Below the pieces are notes generated by a model. It had not been told where the DNA came from. It was given only the letters and a program-made list of their open reading frames with translations, and searched no databases. From Pseudomonadota bacterium (GTDB lineage Bacteria; Pseudomonadota; Gammaproteobacteria; Burkholderiales; Burkholderiaceae_C): a stretch of DNA of 64,000 nt. The position numbers were made by a program, and so were the translations under genes. How positions within the stretch are numbered: the first letter of the stretch is position 1; each line of letters begins with the position of its first letter. This document shows positions 1 through 6,572 of the stretch, piece by piece. Where the stretch lies: the NCBI GenBank assembly GCA_020161775.1, contig JAIUOW010000012.1, forward strand, positions 62,001 through 126,000, written 5' to 3'.

Positions 1-200
1 CCGTCGTAGATCGACTCGATCGGGCCCACCACGCGCGCATCGGTGGCGGTGTGGGCCATGGGCACGGCGCTGTGGGCCCGGCCCACGGTGCCATGGTCGA
101 TGGCCACAAGCCAGCGGCCCAGCCGGGCCGTTCCCTCCGGTGGCACGGCGTCCAGCGTGGCGCGTTCGATGTCCTCGATGTCTTGCGGTGTCAGGTTCAT
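1..200 (-). CDS. GNAT-like N-acetyltransferase, N-terminal fragment
   Basis: This is the 5' end of a minus-strand gene cut off by the left edge of the window. About 66 codons are visible. The protein begins MNLTPQDIEDIERATLDAV and contains a stretch like RLGRWLVAIDHGTVGRAHSA, which resembles the N-terminus of GNAT acetyltransferases common in Comamonadaceae. The acetyl-CoA-binding part lies outside the window, so the assignment is by resemblance only. Its ATG overlaps the stop of the upstream dehydratase gene in an ATGA arrangement (197-200), which suggests translational coupling. The substrate is unknown. Confidence 0.55.
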   Translation of the reverse strand, partial: MNLTPQDIEDIERATLDAVPPEGTARLGRWLVAIDHGTVGRAHSAVPMAHTATDARVVGPIESIYD

Positions 201-1168
201 GATGTCAGCAGTTGGGCGTAACGCGCCAAGTCTACGTTGCCCCCGCTCACGATCACGCCCACGCGCTGGCCGCGCAAATCCAGCCCGGCGTGAAAGGCCG
301 CTGCCAGGCTCAGGCAGCCGGTGGGCTCCACCACCAGCTTCATGCGCTGAGCGTAAAAGCGCATGGCGTCCACCAGTTGCGCGTCGGTCACGGTCACGAT
401 GTCGTCCACATCGCGGCGTATCACTTCAAACGTGTACTGACCCAGATGCTGCGTCTGCGCGCCGTCGGCAATCGTGCGCGGGGTTTCAATATGCACGATG
501 GCGCCACTGCGCAGCGATTGCTGGCCGTCGTTGCCGGCCTCGGGCTCCACGCCATAGACCTTGCATTTCGGTGCCAGCGCCCGCGCGGCCAGCGCGCAGC
601 CGCTGAGCAGCCCGCCGCCGCCCAGGCAAACCAGCAGCACGTCCAGCGGGCCGGTTTCTTCGAACAGCTCTTTGGCCGCCGTGCCCTGCCCCGCCATCAC
701 ATGTGGATGGTCGTAGGGCGGAATGGGCGTCATGCCACGCCCGGCGGCCAGCTGCGCCGTCATCGCTTCGCGGTCCTGCGTATAGCGGTCGTACAGGACC
801 ACCTCGCCCCTTTCGCCCAGGTAGCCGCGCGTGGCGTCCACCTTGGCCTGCGGCGCATCCAGCGGCATCAGGATGGCCGCGGGAATGCCGAGCAACCGCG
901 CAGACAGCGCAATCGCCTGTGCGTGGTTGCCGGATGAGAACGTGACGACGCCCGCGCGCTTTTGTTCAGGGCTGAACTGCGCCAGCGCGTTGTACGCCCC
1001 GCGAAACTTGAACGCACCCATGCGCTGGAAGTTCTCGCACTTGAAGAACAGCTGCGCGCCCAGCAGGGCATCGGCGGTGGCGCTGCGCAGCACGGGGGTG
1101 CGGTGGGCCTGGCCCTGCAGGCGCCGCGCGGCCTGCTCTACATCGGCATAGGTAGGGAGGGTCAACAT
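197..1168 (-). CDS. Threonine/serine dehydratase (PLP fold type II)
   Basis: A 323-residue PLP enzyme predicted to deaminate threonine (and probably serine) to the 2-oxo acid and ammonia. The Schiff-base lysine is in GAFKFRGAYN (about K54). The SSGNHAQ phosphate/substrate loop follows, and a glycine-rich PLP phosphate-binding loop (CLGGGGLLSG) lies in the middle. The length matches catabolic TdcB-type dehydratases and serine racemases. There is no C-terminal ACT domain, so isoleucine feedback control of the IlvA kind is not expected. The ATG at 1168 is chosen because homology to the family begins a few residues later; upstream in-frame codons read as non-conserved sequence. It is divergent from the enoyl-CoA hydratase gene. 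3-hydroxyaspartate dehydratase is an alternative specificity. Confidence 0.85.
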   Translation of the reverse strand: MLTLPTYADVEQAARRLQGQAHRTPVLRSATADALLGAQLFFKCENFQRMGAFKFRGAYNALAQFSPEQKRAGVVTFSSGNHAQAIALSARLLGIPAAILMPLDAPQAKVDATRGYLGERGEVVLYDRYTQDREAMTAQLAAGRGMTPIPPYDHPHVMAGQGTAAKELFEETGPLDVLLVCLGGGGLLSGCALAARALAPKCKVYGVEPEAGNDGQQSLRSGAIVHIETPRTIADGAQTQHLGQYTFEVIRRDVDDIVTVTDAQLVDAMRFYAQRMKLVVEPTGCLSLAAAFHAGLDLRGQRVGVIVSGGNVDLARYAQLLTS

Positions 1169-1230
1169 GGCCGCCAGCTTAGCGCAGGCGCGGGATTGCC
1201 CTGGCGGACACATCCTGCTCTTTCGCATTC

Positions 1231-1259
1231 GTGAAACTTCATTCACATATGAGAAATGA
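1231..1259. promoter_or_regulatory. Candidate operator between divergent genes
   Basis: Two overlapping inverted repeats lie in the gap between the dehydratase (minus) and crotonase (plus) genes. GTGAA (1231-1235) pairs with TTCAC (1242-1246). TCATT (1239-1243) pairs with AATGA (1255-1259) around a central CATATG. The AT-rich palindrome stands out from GC-rich surroundings. An IclR-family regulator is encoded 3 kb away in the same catabolic locus and is a plausible ligand. This is inference from symmetry only. Confidence 0.35.
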
Positions 1260-1308
1260 GGGCCGCCAGCCATTGCGGCCCGCACAGTGGCCACCCATAC
1301 TGCAAGCC

Positions 1309-2094
1309 ATGTACCAATCCATCCGAATCGAGAAACAGGGCAGCGTCTGGCGCGTGGTGCTCAACCGCCCCGAGGTGCGCAACGCGCACGACCTGGACAT
1401 GTTCCGCGAAATTGCGCAGGCCTTTGACGAGGTGGAGAACGACCCGGCGTGCCGCTGCGCCGTGCTGACCGGTGAAGGCGATTTTTTCTGCGCCGGCCAG
1501 GATCTTCGCTTCACGCGCCATGCCGACGCTCAGGCCATTGACGCCTATGGCCGGGCCAATGTGGCGGCACGCCAGCGCATCCAGCGCAACTTCAAGCCCG
1601 TGGTGGCCGCGGTGAACGGACCGGCGATTGGCGGCGGCGTGTACCTGGCCACCGCTTGTGACCTGATCGTGTCGGTGGACACGGCGTTTTTCCAGATGCG
1701 CGAGATCCAGGCGGGCAACCACAGCGGCGGCGCGTTCCTGTTCACCGTGGGCCGCGCTCGTTCCCTGGAGATGTCGCTGTTGGGCCGGCGCATTCCCGCT
1801 ACGCAGGCCGAGGCCTGGGGCCTGATCAACCGCAGCGTGCCTGCGGCCGAATTCAACGCCGCCGTGGACGACTATGTGAACGCGCTGCTGGAGCTGCCGC
1901 CGCTGGGCATCCGCTACACCAAGAGCGCGACCAACCTGCTGCTGGACAACGCGGGTTTCTCAAGCCACCTGGACGCAGGCGGCGCCATGCAGCGCTACCT
2001 GGGCCTGAGCCCCGACGGGCGCGAGGCCAAGCGCGCCTTCAATGAAAAGCGCAAGCCGGTGTTCACCGGCGCGTATCCCAAGCCGACCGAGTAG
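1309..2094 (+). CDS. Enoyl-CoA hydratase/isomerase family protein
   Basis: A 261-residue crotonase-fold protein that probably hydrates or isomerises an acyl-CoA in the cytoplasm. The oxyanion-hole segments CAGQD (61-65) and GPAIGGG (104-110) are present. So are the two glutamates expected at the active site, about E132 (MREIQAG) and E154 (LEMSLLG). The ATG at 1309 starts MYQSIRIEKQ, where crotonase homology begins; longer in-frame starts would add unconserved residues and run through the candidate operator. The stop is 3 bases before the CoA-transferase start, so the two genes are clearly an operon. The acyl-CoA substrate cannot be told from the sequence. Confidence 0.88.
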   Translation: MYQSIRIEKQGSVWRVVLNRPEVRNAHDLDMFREIAQAFDEVENDPACRCAVLTGEGDFFCAGQDLRFTRHADAQAIDAYGRANVAARQRIQRNFKPVVAAVNGPAIGGGVYLATACDLIVSVDTAFFQMREIQAGNHSGGAFLFTVGRARSLEMSLLGRRIPATQAEAWGLINRSVPAAEFNAAVDDYVNALLELPPLGIRYTKSATNLLLDNAGFSSHLDAGGAMQRYLGLSPDGREAKRAFNEKRKPVFTGAYPKPTE

Positions 2095-2097
2095 GCC

Positions 2098-3303
2098 ATG
2101 GCCCAAGTACTGCAAGGCTTCAAGGTGCTGGACTTCACGCACGTGCTGGCCGGCCCCATTGCCACCAACTACCTGTGCCAGCAAGGTGCGGACGTCATCA
2201 AGGTGGAGTCCGGCAAGGGCGACACCATGCGCAACTATGGCGGCCAGACCTTTGCCGACGGCATGGGGCCGTCGTTCATTTCGGTCAATGCGGGCAAGCG
2301 GTCCATCGTGCTGGACCTGAAGGACGAAGGCCACCTGGAGGTGGCGCGCAAACTGGTGAAATGGGCGGATGTCGTTGTGGAGAACTTCCGGCCCGGGGTG
2401 ATGGACCGGATGGGCCTGGGCTACGCAGCCTGCCGGTCCATCAACCCATCCGTCGTATTCTGTTCCGTGTCGGGCTTTGGCCAGTCGGGCCCGCTCAAGG
2501 GCAACCCGGCCATCGACCAGATCATCCAGAGCATGTCGGGGCTGATGACGCTGTCGGGCGAGCCCGGCAGCCCGCCGGTACGTATCGGCTTTCCGGTGGT
2601 GGACACGTTCACCGGGCTGCTTGGGGCCTTTGCCATGATGTCCGCGCTGCTGCAGCGCGAGCGCACGGGCCAGGGCCAGTACATCGACGTGGCCATGATG
2701 GACGCGGCCATGGTCATGATGGTGTCGGTGGCTGGCCCCTGGCTGGCTGGCGGCGTGCGCCCGCAAAAGCAGGGCAACCTGGGCTACAGCAAATCACCCA
2801 CGGCCGACACCTTTCCCACCGGTGACGGCGACCTCACATTGGGCGCCGTGCGCCAGGACCAGTACGAGGCGCTGTGCCGCGTGGTGCAGCGTGAAGACCT
2901 GATCACCGACGCACGCTTTGCGGATCGTTACCTGCGCCAGCAAAACGCCGCCGCACTGCGCGCTGAGATCATCCGCGCGCTCGCGACACGCAGCGCGGTG
3001 CAATGGGAACAGTTGCTCAACGACGGCGGCGTGGCCGCGGGCGCGGTGCGCGACCTGCCTGCGGCGCTGGCCCTGCCCCATCTGCAAACGCGGCGGCTGA
3101 CCCAGCCTGCGCGCATCGAGGGCAGCCAGGCGCAGGTGCTGAACACTGGCTTCTGGCTGGAGCACGACCCCACCGGCACGGATCGCCCGCCGCCGCGGCT
3201 GGGGGAACACACGCGCGAAGTCATGGCCCAGCTGGGCTATACACCGCAAGAGATCGACGCACTGTGTGGCTTACCCGCCAAAGCGCAACCCATCACACAC
3301 TGA
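2098..3303 (+). CDS. CaiB/BaiF class III CoA transferase
   Basis: A 401-residue class III CoA transferase that moves CoA between carboxylic acids. The N-terminus (GFKVLDFTHVLAGPIATNYL) is typical of the family, as are VENFRPGVMDRMGLG and SGFGQSGP. The expected catalytic aspartate is about D169 in GFPVVDTFTG. The length is normal (about 400). The gene begins 3 bases after the crotonase gene and ends just before a Bug receptor gene. This supports a pathway in which an imported acid is activated to its CoA thioester and then hydrated. The acid itself is unidentified. Confidence 0.9.
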   Translation: MAQVLQGFKVLDFTHVLAGPIATNYLCQQGADVIKVESGKGDTMRNYGGQTFADGMGPSFISVNAGKRSIVLDLKDEGHLEVARKLVKWADVVVENFRPGVMDRMGLGYAACRSINPSVVFCSVSGFGQSGPLKGNPAIDQIIQSMSGLMTLSGEPGSPPVRIGFPVVDTFTGLLGAFAMMSALLQRERTGQGQYIDVAMMDAAMVMMVSVAGPWLAGGVRPQKQGNLGYSKSPTADTFPTGDGDLTLGAVRQDQYEALCRVVQREDLITDARFADRYLRQQNAAALRAEIIRALATRSAVQWEQLLNDGGVAAGAVRDLPAALALPHLQTRRLTQPARIEGSQAQVLNTGFWLEHDPTGTDRPPPRLGEHTREVMAQLGYTPQEIDALCGLPAKAQPITH

Positions 3304-3316
3304 AGGAGACACACGC

Positions 3317-4297
3317 ATGGACAAACGACTGATGTTGCGCCTGCTGGCCGCCGCCCCTGCCGGGGCGCTGCTCGCCCACACGCCCCTGGCCCTGGCGCAG
3401 GCCAGGGACTACCCCACGCGGCCCATCCGCATGGTGTCACCGTTTGCCGCGGGCAGCACCAGCGACACATCGGCCCGCTTCGTGGCACAGCACCTGTCCA
3501 CCGCGCTCGGCCAGGCCGTGACGGTGGACAACCTGCCCGGCGCCGATGGCCGCCTGGGCATGATGGCCGCCAAGAATGCACCACCCGATGGCTACACGCT
3601 GGTACTGGGCAGCTGGACCAACCTGGCGGTGAACTCGGTGCTGATCAAGGGCATGCCGTATGACCCCTTGAAAGACTTCAAGCCCGTGGCCGGCATCGGG
3701 CGCAGCATGCTCGGCATCGCGGTGGCCGGCAGCTCGGACATCAAGACATTGGCTGATCTGATTGACGCCGCAAAAAAGAACCCGAAGAAGCTGAACTTTG
3801 GCAACTTCGCTACCGGCTACCGGCTCGCCACGGAATGGTTCTCGGGCCTGGCGGGCGTCCAGTTCACCCATGTGCCCTATCGCACCACGAGCCAGATGAA
3901 CACAGACCTGGCGGGTGGCCAGATCAATGTGGCCATGGACGGCGTGACCTCCATGGCGGCGCTGGCCAAGTCAGGCCAACTGCGCATCCTGGCCGTGACG
4001 GGCGACCAGCGGCACGGCGAATTTCCGGACGTGCCAACCATCAAGGAAACCTTTCCCGAGTTTTCGATCTACGGCTGGTCGGCGCTGATGGTGCGCACCG
4101 AGGTACCCGATGACATTACCAACAAGCTGGCTGAGGCGGTGCAGAAAATCCTGGCTTCACAGGAAGGCCGCGACTTTTCGCGCAAGGTTGGCTCGGAGCT
4201 GATGCAGCGCAGCACCGGTGAGATGCGCAAGTACCAGATGGCGCAGATCGAGACGCTGGCCCGCGTGGCCGCTGCCGCGGGCATGAAGCCCGAGTGA
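3317..4297 (+). CDS. Bug-family (TctC-like) tripartite transporter substrate-binding protein
   Basis: A 326-residue periplasmic receptor of the Bug family, which is greatly expanded in Burkholderiales. Residues 1-27 form a signal peptide (MDKRLMLRLLAAAPAGALLA, ending near LALAQA). The mature start YPTRPIRMVSPFAAGSTSD is the classic Bug signature, with VPYRTTSQMNTDLAGGQIN further on. Such proteins bind carboxylates, amino acids or aromatics for TctAB permeases, but no permease is in the window, which is common for Bug genes. A strong ribosome site (GAAGGAGA, 3302-3309) fixes the ATG at 3317. The gene sits 13 bases after the CoA transferase, so the receptor may bind the acid that the pathway degrades. 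Confidence 0.92.
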   Translation: MDKRLMLRLLAAAPAGALLAHTPLALAQARDYPTRPIRMVSPFAAGSTSDTSARFVAQHLSTALGQAVTVDNLPGADGRLGMMAAKNAPPDGYTLVLGSWTNLAVNSVLIKGMPYDPLKDFKPVAGIGRSMLGIAVAGSSDIKTLADLIDAAKKNPKKLNFGNFATGYRLATEWFSGLAGVQFTHVPYRTTSQMNTDLAGGQINVAMDGVTSMAALAKSGQLRILAVTGDQRHGEFPDVPTIKETFPEFSIYGWSALMVRTEVPDDITNKLAEAVQKILASQEGRDFSRKVGSELMQRSTGEMRKYQMAQIETLARVAAAAGMKPE

Positions 4298-4311
4298 CCA
4301 CGCCGATGACG

Positions 4312-5100
4312 TCAGCGCGAAGTCCGCGATGCCACGAACTTCTGCGGCAGCGCTTCCATGTGCTCGCGGTGCGCGTCCACGATGCGGCGCAGGGCCTGCA
4401 CGAATTTGTCCCGGTTGGTTCGCAACACGCCAATGCGCCCGCCCAGCCCCAGCACCATCGGCGGCTGGTGCTGCGGTGCGGCCAGCAGCATGGTGATGAT
4501 GCCCGAGCCCGGCGTGGCTACGCCTTCGCTGTAATCCCATCCGCGCTCGCGGCACTCGTCCAGCTTGACCAGCAGGTCGGCCAGGCGCACCTGATTCGCC
4601 GTGGTCTCCTGCGCGTTGATGCGGCTGAGCAGGGCACGCAGCTCGGCGCGGGGCTTCAGCGTGAGCACCACGCGGCCCATGGCCGAACGCAGCAGCGGGC
4701 GCAGCGCGCCGGTAGCCACGTCGGTGTGGCCCGTGCCCTCGTTGCCCTTGACCACGTGGATGTACTGCACATGCATGCCGCTCTGGATGCCCAGCACCGC
4801 GGTGCAGCCGGTCTCGTCGCGCAGCTTGTACATCAGCCGCACGATGGTGCCGTCCGACAGCAGCGCGTCGTTGACCCAGATGCCCAGCAGCGCGGCGCGC
4901 ACCGTGGGCACAAAGGTGCGGTCCTCGCGCGAATAGTCCAGGTAGCCGAGGTCGCGCAGCGTGTTGAGCAGCGCAAACGTGCTGGATGCCGGGTAGCCCA
5001 GCGCAGCGCACACCTGCGTCAGCGTGGCGGGCGCGCGGCGCTGGGCAAAGTATTCAAACACCTCGACAACGCGCTGTGCGGATTTGACTGGTGGAGCCAT
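4312..5100 (-). CDS. IclR-family transcriptional regulator
   Basis: A 262-residue IclR-type regulator. A winged helix-turn-helix occupies roughly residues 8-60 (ATLTQVCAALGYPASSTFAL), and a GAF-like effector domain fills the rest. It ends 15 bases from the end of the Bug gene (convergent) and is divergent from the FAH-family gene, with 47 bases between the start codons. This places it as the likely regulator of one or both catabolic units, responding to a pathway intermediate. That gap has no striking palindrome; the better operator candidate lies near 1245. Effector unknown. Confidence 0.9.
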   Translation of the reverse strand: MAPPVKSAQRVVEVFEYFAQRRAPATLTQVCAALGYPASSTFALLNTLRDLGYLDYSREDRTFVPTVRAALLGIWVNDALLSDGTIVRLMYKLRDETGCTAVLGIQSGMHVQYIHVVKGNEGTGHTDVATGALRPLLRSAMGRVVLTLKPRAELRALLSRINAQETTANQVRLADLLVKLDECRERGWDYSEGVATPGSGIITMLLAAPQHQPPMVLGLGGRIGVLRTNRDKFVQALRRIVDAHREHMEALPQKFVASRTSR

Positions 5101-5147
5101 CCGCCGATGCTAGCGCCAAACATGGATCACACAAGGAAGCAGAACCG

Positions 5148-6044
5148 ATGAAACTGGGAACGATTGAATGGGCAGGCCAGGCCGTGCCCGTGTGCTTTGC
5201 CGCGCAAGGCATTCTGGACCTGCGCGCGGCGCTGCCAGCGGGTAGCGCCGCCGCCACGACGCTGCTGGACCTGATCGCTGGCGGGCAGGCCGTGGCGTTG
5301 GGCCAACGGGTACAGCAGATGGCTGCTGCGGGCGAACTGGCGCCGCTGCCCGCCGATGGCGTCAAGCCACTGGCCCCCATCCCCCGCACCGCACGCAATG
5401 TGTTCTGCCTGGGCCGCAACTATGCGGACCATATCCAGGAAGACAACGTCTCGCGCGACAAGCAGACACCGCCGCCCGAGTATCCGCAGTTCTTCACCAA
5501 GCCGTCCAGCGCCATCGTGGGCGACGGAGCCGCAATCCGCTATGACGAGCGCGTCACGCGCCGGCTGGACTATGAAGTGGAACTGGCCGTGGTGATCGGC
5601 ACCGGCGGGCGCGACATCAACGCTGCTGACGCCTTGAAGCATGTGCTGGGCTACACCATCGTCAACGACGTGACCGCGCGCGACCTGCAGCGCCGGCACG
5701 ACCAGTGGTTCAAGGGCAAGGGCCTGGACACCTTCTGCCCCATGGGCCCGTGGATCGTGACGGCCGACGAAATCGCCGACCCACACGCGCTGCGACTGGC
5801 CCTGAGCGTCAACGGCGAGCCGCGCCAGGACGCAAGCACAGGCGACATGATTTTCAGGATCCCGCAGATCATCGAGTCCCTGTCCGCCGGGCTGACCCTG
5901 GAGCCCGGTGACGTGATCGCCACCGGCACGCCGTCGGGCGTGGGTTATGCAATGAACCCGCGGCGCTTCCTGGCAGCAGGCGACGTAGTTGAGTGTTATG
6001 TGCAGGGGATCGGCAGGCTGACCAACACCGTTCAGGCCGCGTAA
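5148..6044 (+). CDS. Fumarylacetoacetate hydrolase (FAH) family protein
   Basis: A 298-residue FAH-superfamily enzyme. Members hydrolyse, decarboxylate or tautomerise 2,4-diketo or 2-hydroxydienoic acids with a divalent metal. The central part has LGRNYADHIQE, then the acidic metal-binding run LDYEVELAVVIG, VNDVTARDLQRRHDQWFKGK, and the C-terminal GDVIATGTPSGVG, all diagnostic. The ATG at 5148 (MKLGTIEWAGQ) is preferred to an upstream start that would overlap the divergent IclR gene. The neighbours suggest a step in breakdown of an organic acid or aromatic. Specificity within the family cannot be inferred. Confidence 0.9.
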   Translation: MKLGTIEWAGQAVPVCFAAQGILDLRAALPAGSAAATTLLDLIAGGQAVALGQRVQQMAAAGELAPLPADGVKPLAPIPRTARNVFCLGRNYADHIQEDNVSRDKQTPPPEYPQFFTKPSSAIVGDGAAIRYDERVTRRLDYEVELAVVIGTGGRDINAADALKHVLGYTIVNDVTARDLQRRHDQWFKGKGLDTFCPMGPWIVTADEIADPHALRLALSVNGEPRQDASTGDMIFRIPQIIESLSAGLTLEPGDVIATGTPSGVGYAMNPRRFLAAGDVVECYVQGIGRLTNTVQAA

Positions 6045-6068
6045 AAAGCCGGCACTGGCGGGGTGGTC

Positions 6069-6512
6069 TTAATCATCGCCCAGGTATCCCCGTGCCCGCG
6101 CCGCCGCCGGGTCTTCAAAAATCGCCATGGCCGTGCTCATGCGCTCAAACCCCAGCTTCCGGTAGAAGCCCTCCTTGCCCGGCACCGCATACAGGATGAT
6201 CTTGCGGTGCCCGCGCGACTGCGCCACCAGCCGTTGAATGATTTCGCGGCCCAGCCCGGTGCCCTGGTGGCTGGGCAGCACGGCCACGTCGCAGATGTAC
6301 GAGCAATCCACACCGTCGGCCAACGCGCGGCCCGCACCCACCAGCGTGCCGCCGTCACGCACCAGGCAGCGGAACATGCTGTTGCCAAATGCCGTCTTCA
6401 GCCATGCCGGGCTTTTGTCGCCCAGGGGTGCCACCCGGTACAGGTCGGACAGCGCCTGCCAGTCCAGCCCGTCCAGCTGGTCCGTCCATGTGAGTGAGGT
6501 TGCCGTGGCCAT
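6069..6512 (-). CDS. GNAT-family N-acetyltransferase
   Basis: A 147-residue single-domain GNAT acetyltransferase. The acetyl-CoA binding motif A is visible as VAVLPSHQGTGLGREIIQRL, followed by the beta-alpha end KEGFYRKLGFERM. The ATG at 6512 is chosen because the protein then starts just before the conserved region; a longer in-frame start would run into the divergent permease gene. It is tail-to-tail with the FAH gene. The acyl acceptor is unknown; some relatives acetylate small amines or protein N-termini. Confidence 0.85.
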   Translation of the reverse strand: MATATSLTWTDQLDGLDWQALSDLYRVAPLGDKSPAWLKTAFGNSMFRCLVRDGGTLVGAGRALADGVDCSYICDVAVLPSHQGTGLGREIIQRLVAQSRGHRKIILYAVPGKEGFYRKLGFERMSTAMAIFEDPAAARARGYLGDD

Positions 6513-6572
6513 TCGCGCGCTCCTTGGGGGGTGATGCCCGCAATGTACCGGCGCGGCGCGCACAATCCTGTC

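Noticed and set aside
5101-5147. Operator in the gap between the IclR and FAH-family genes
   Set aside because: No inverted repeat longer than four bases was found in these 47 bases.
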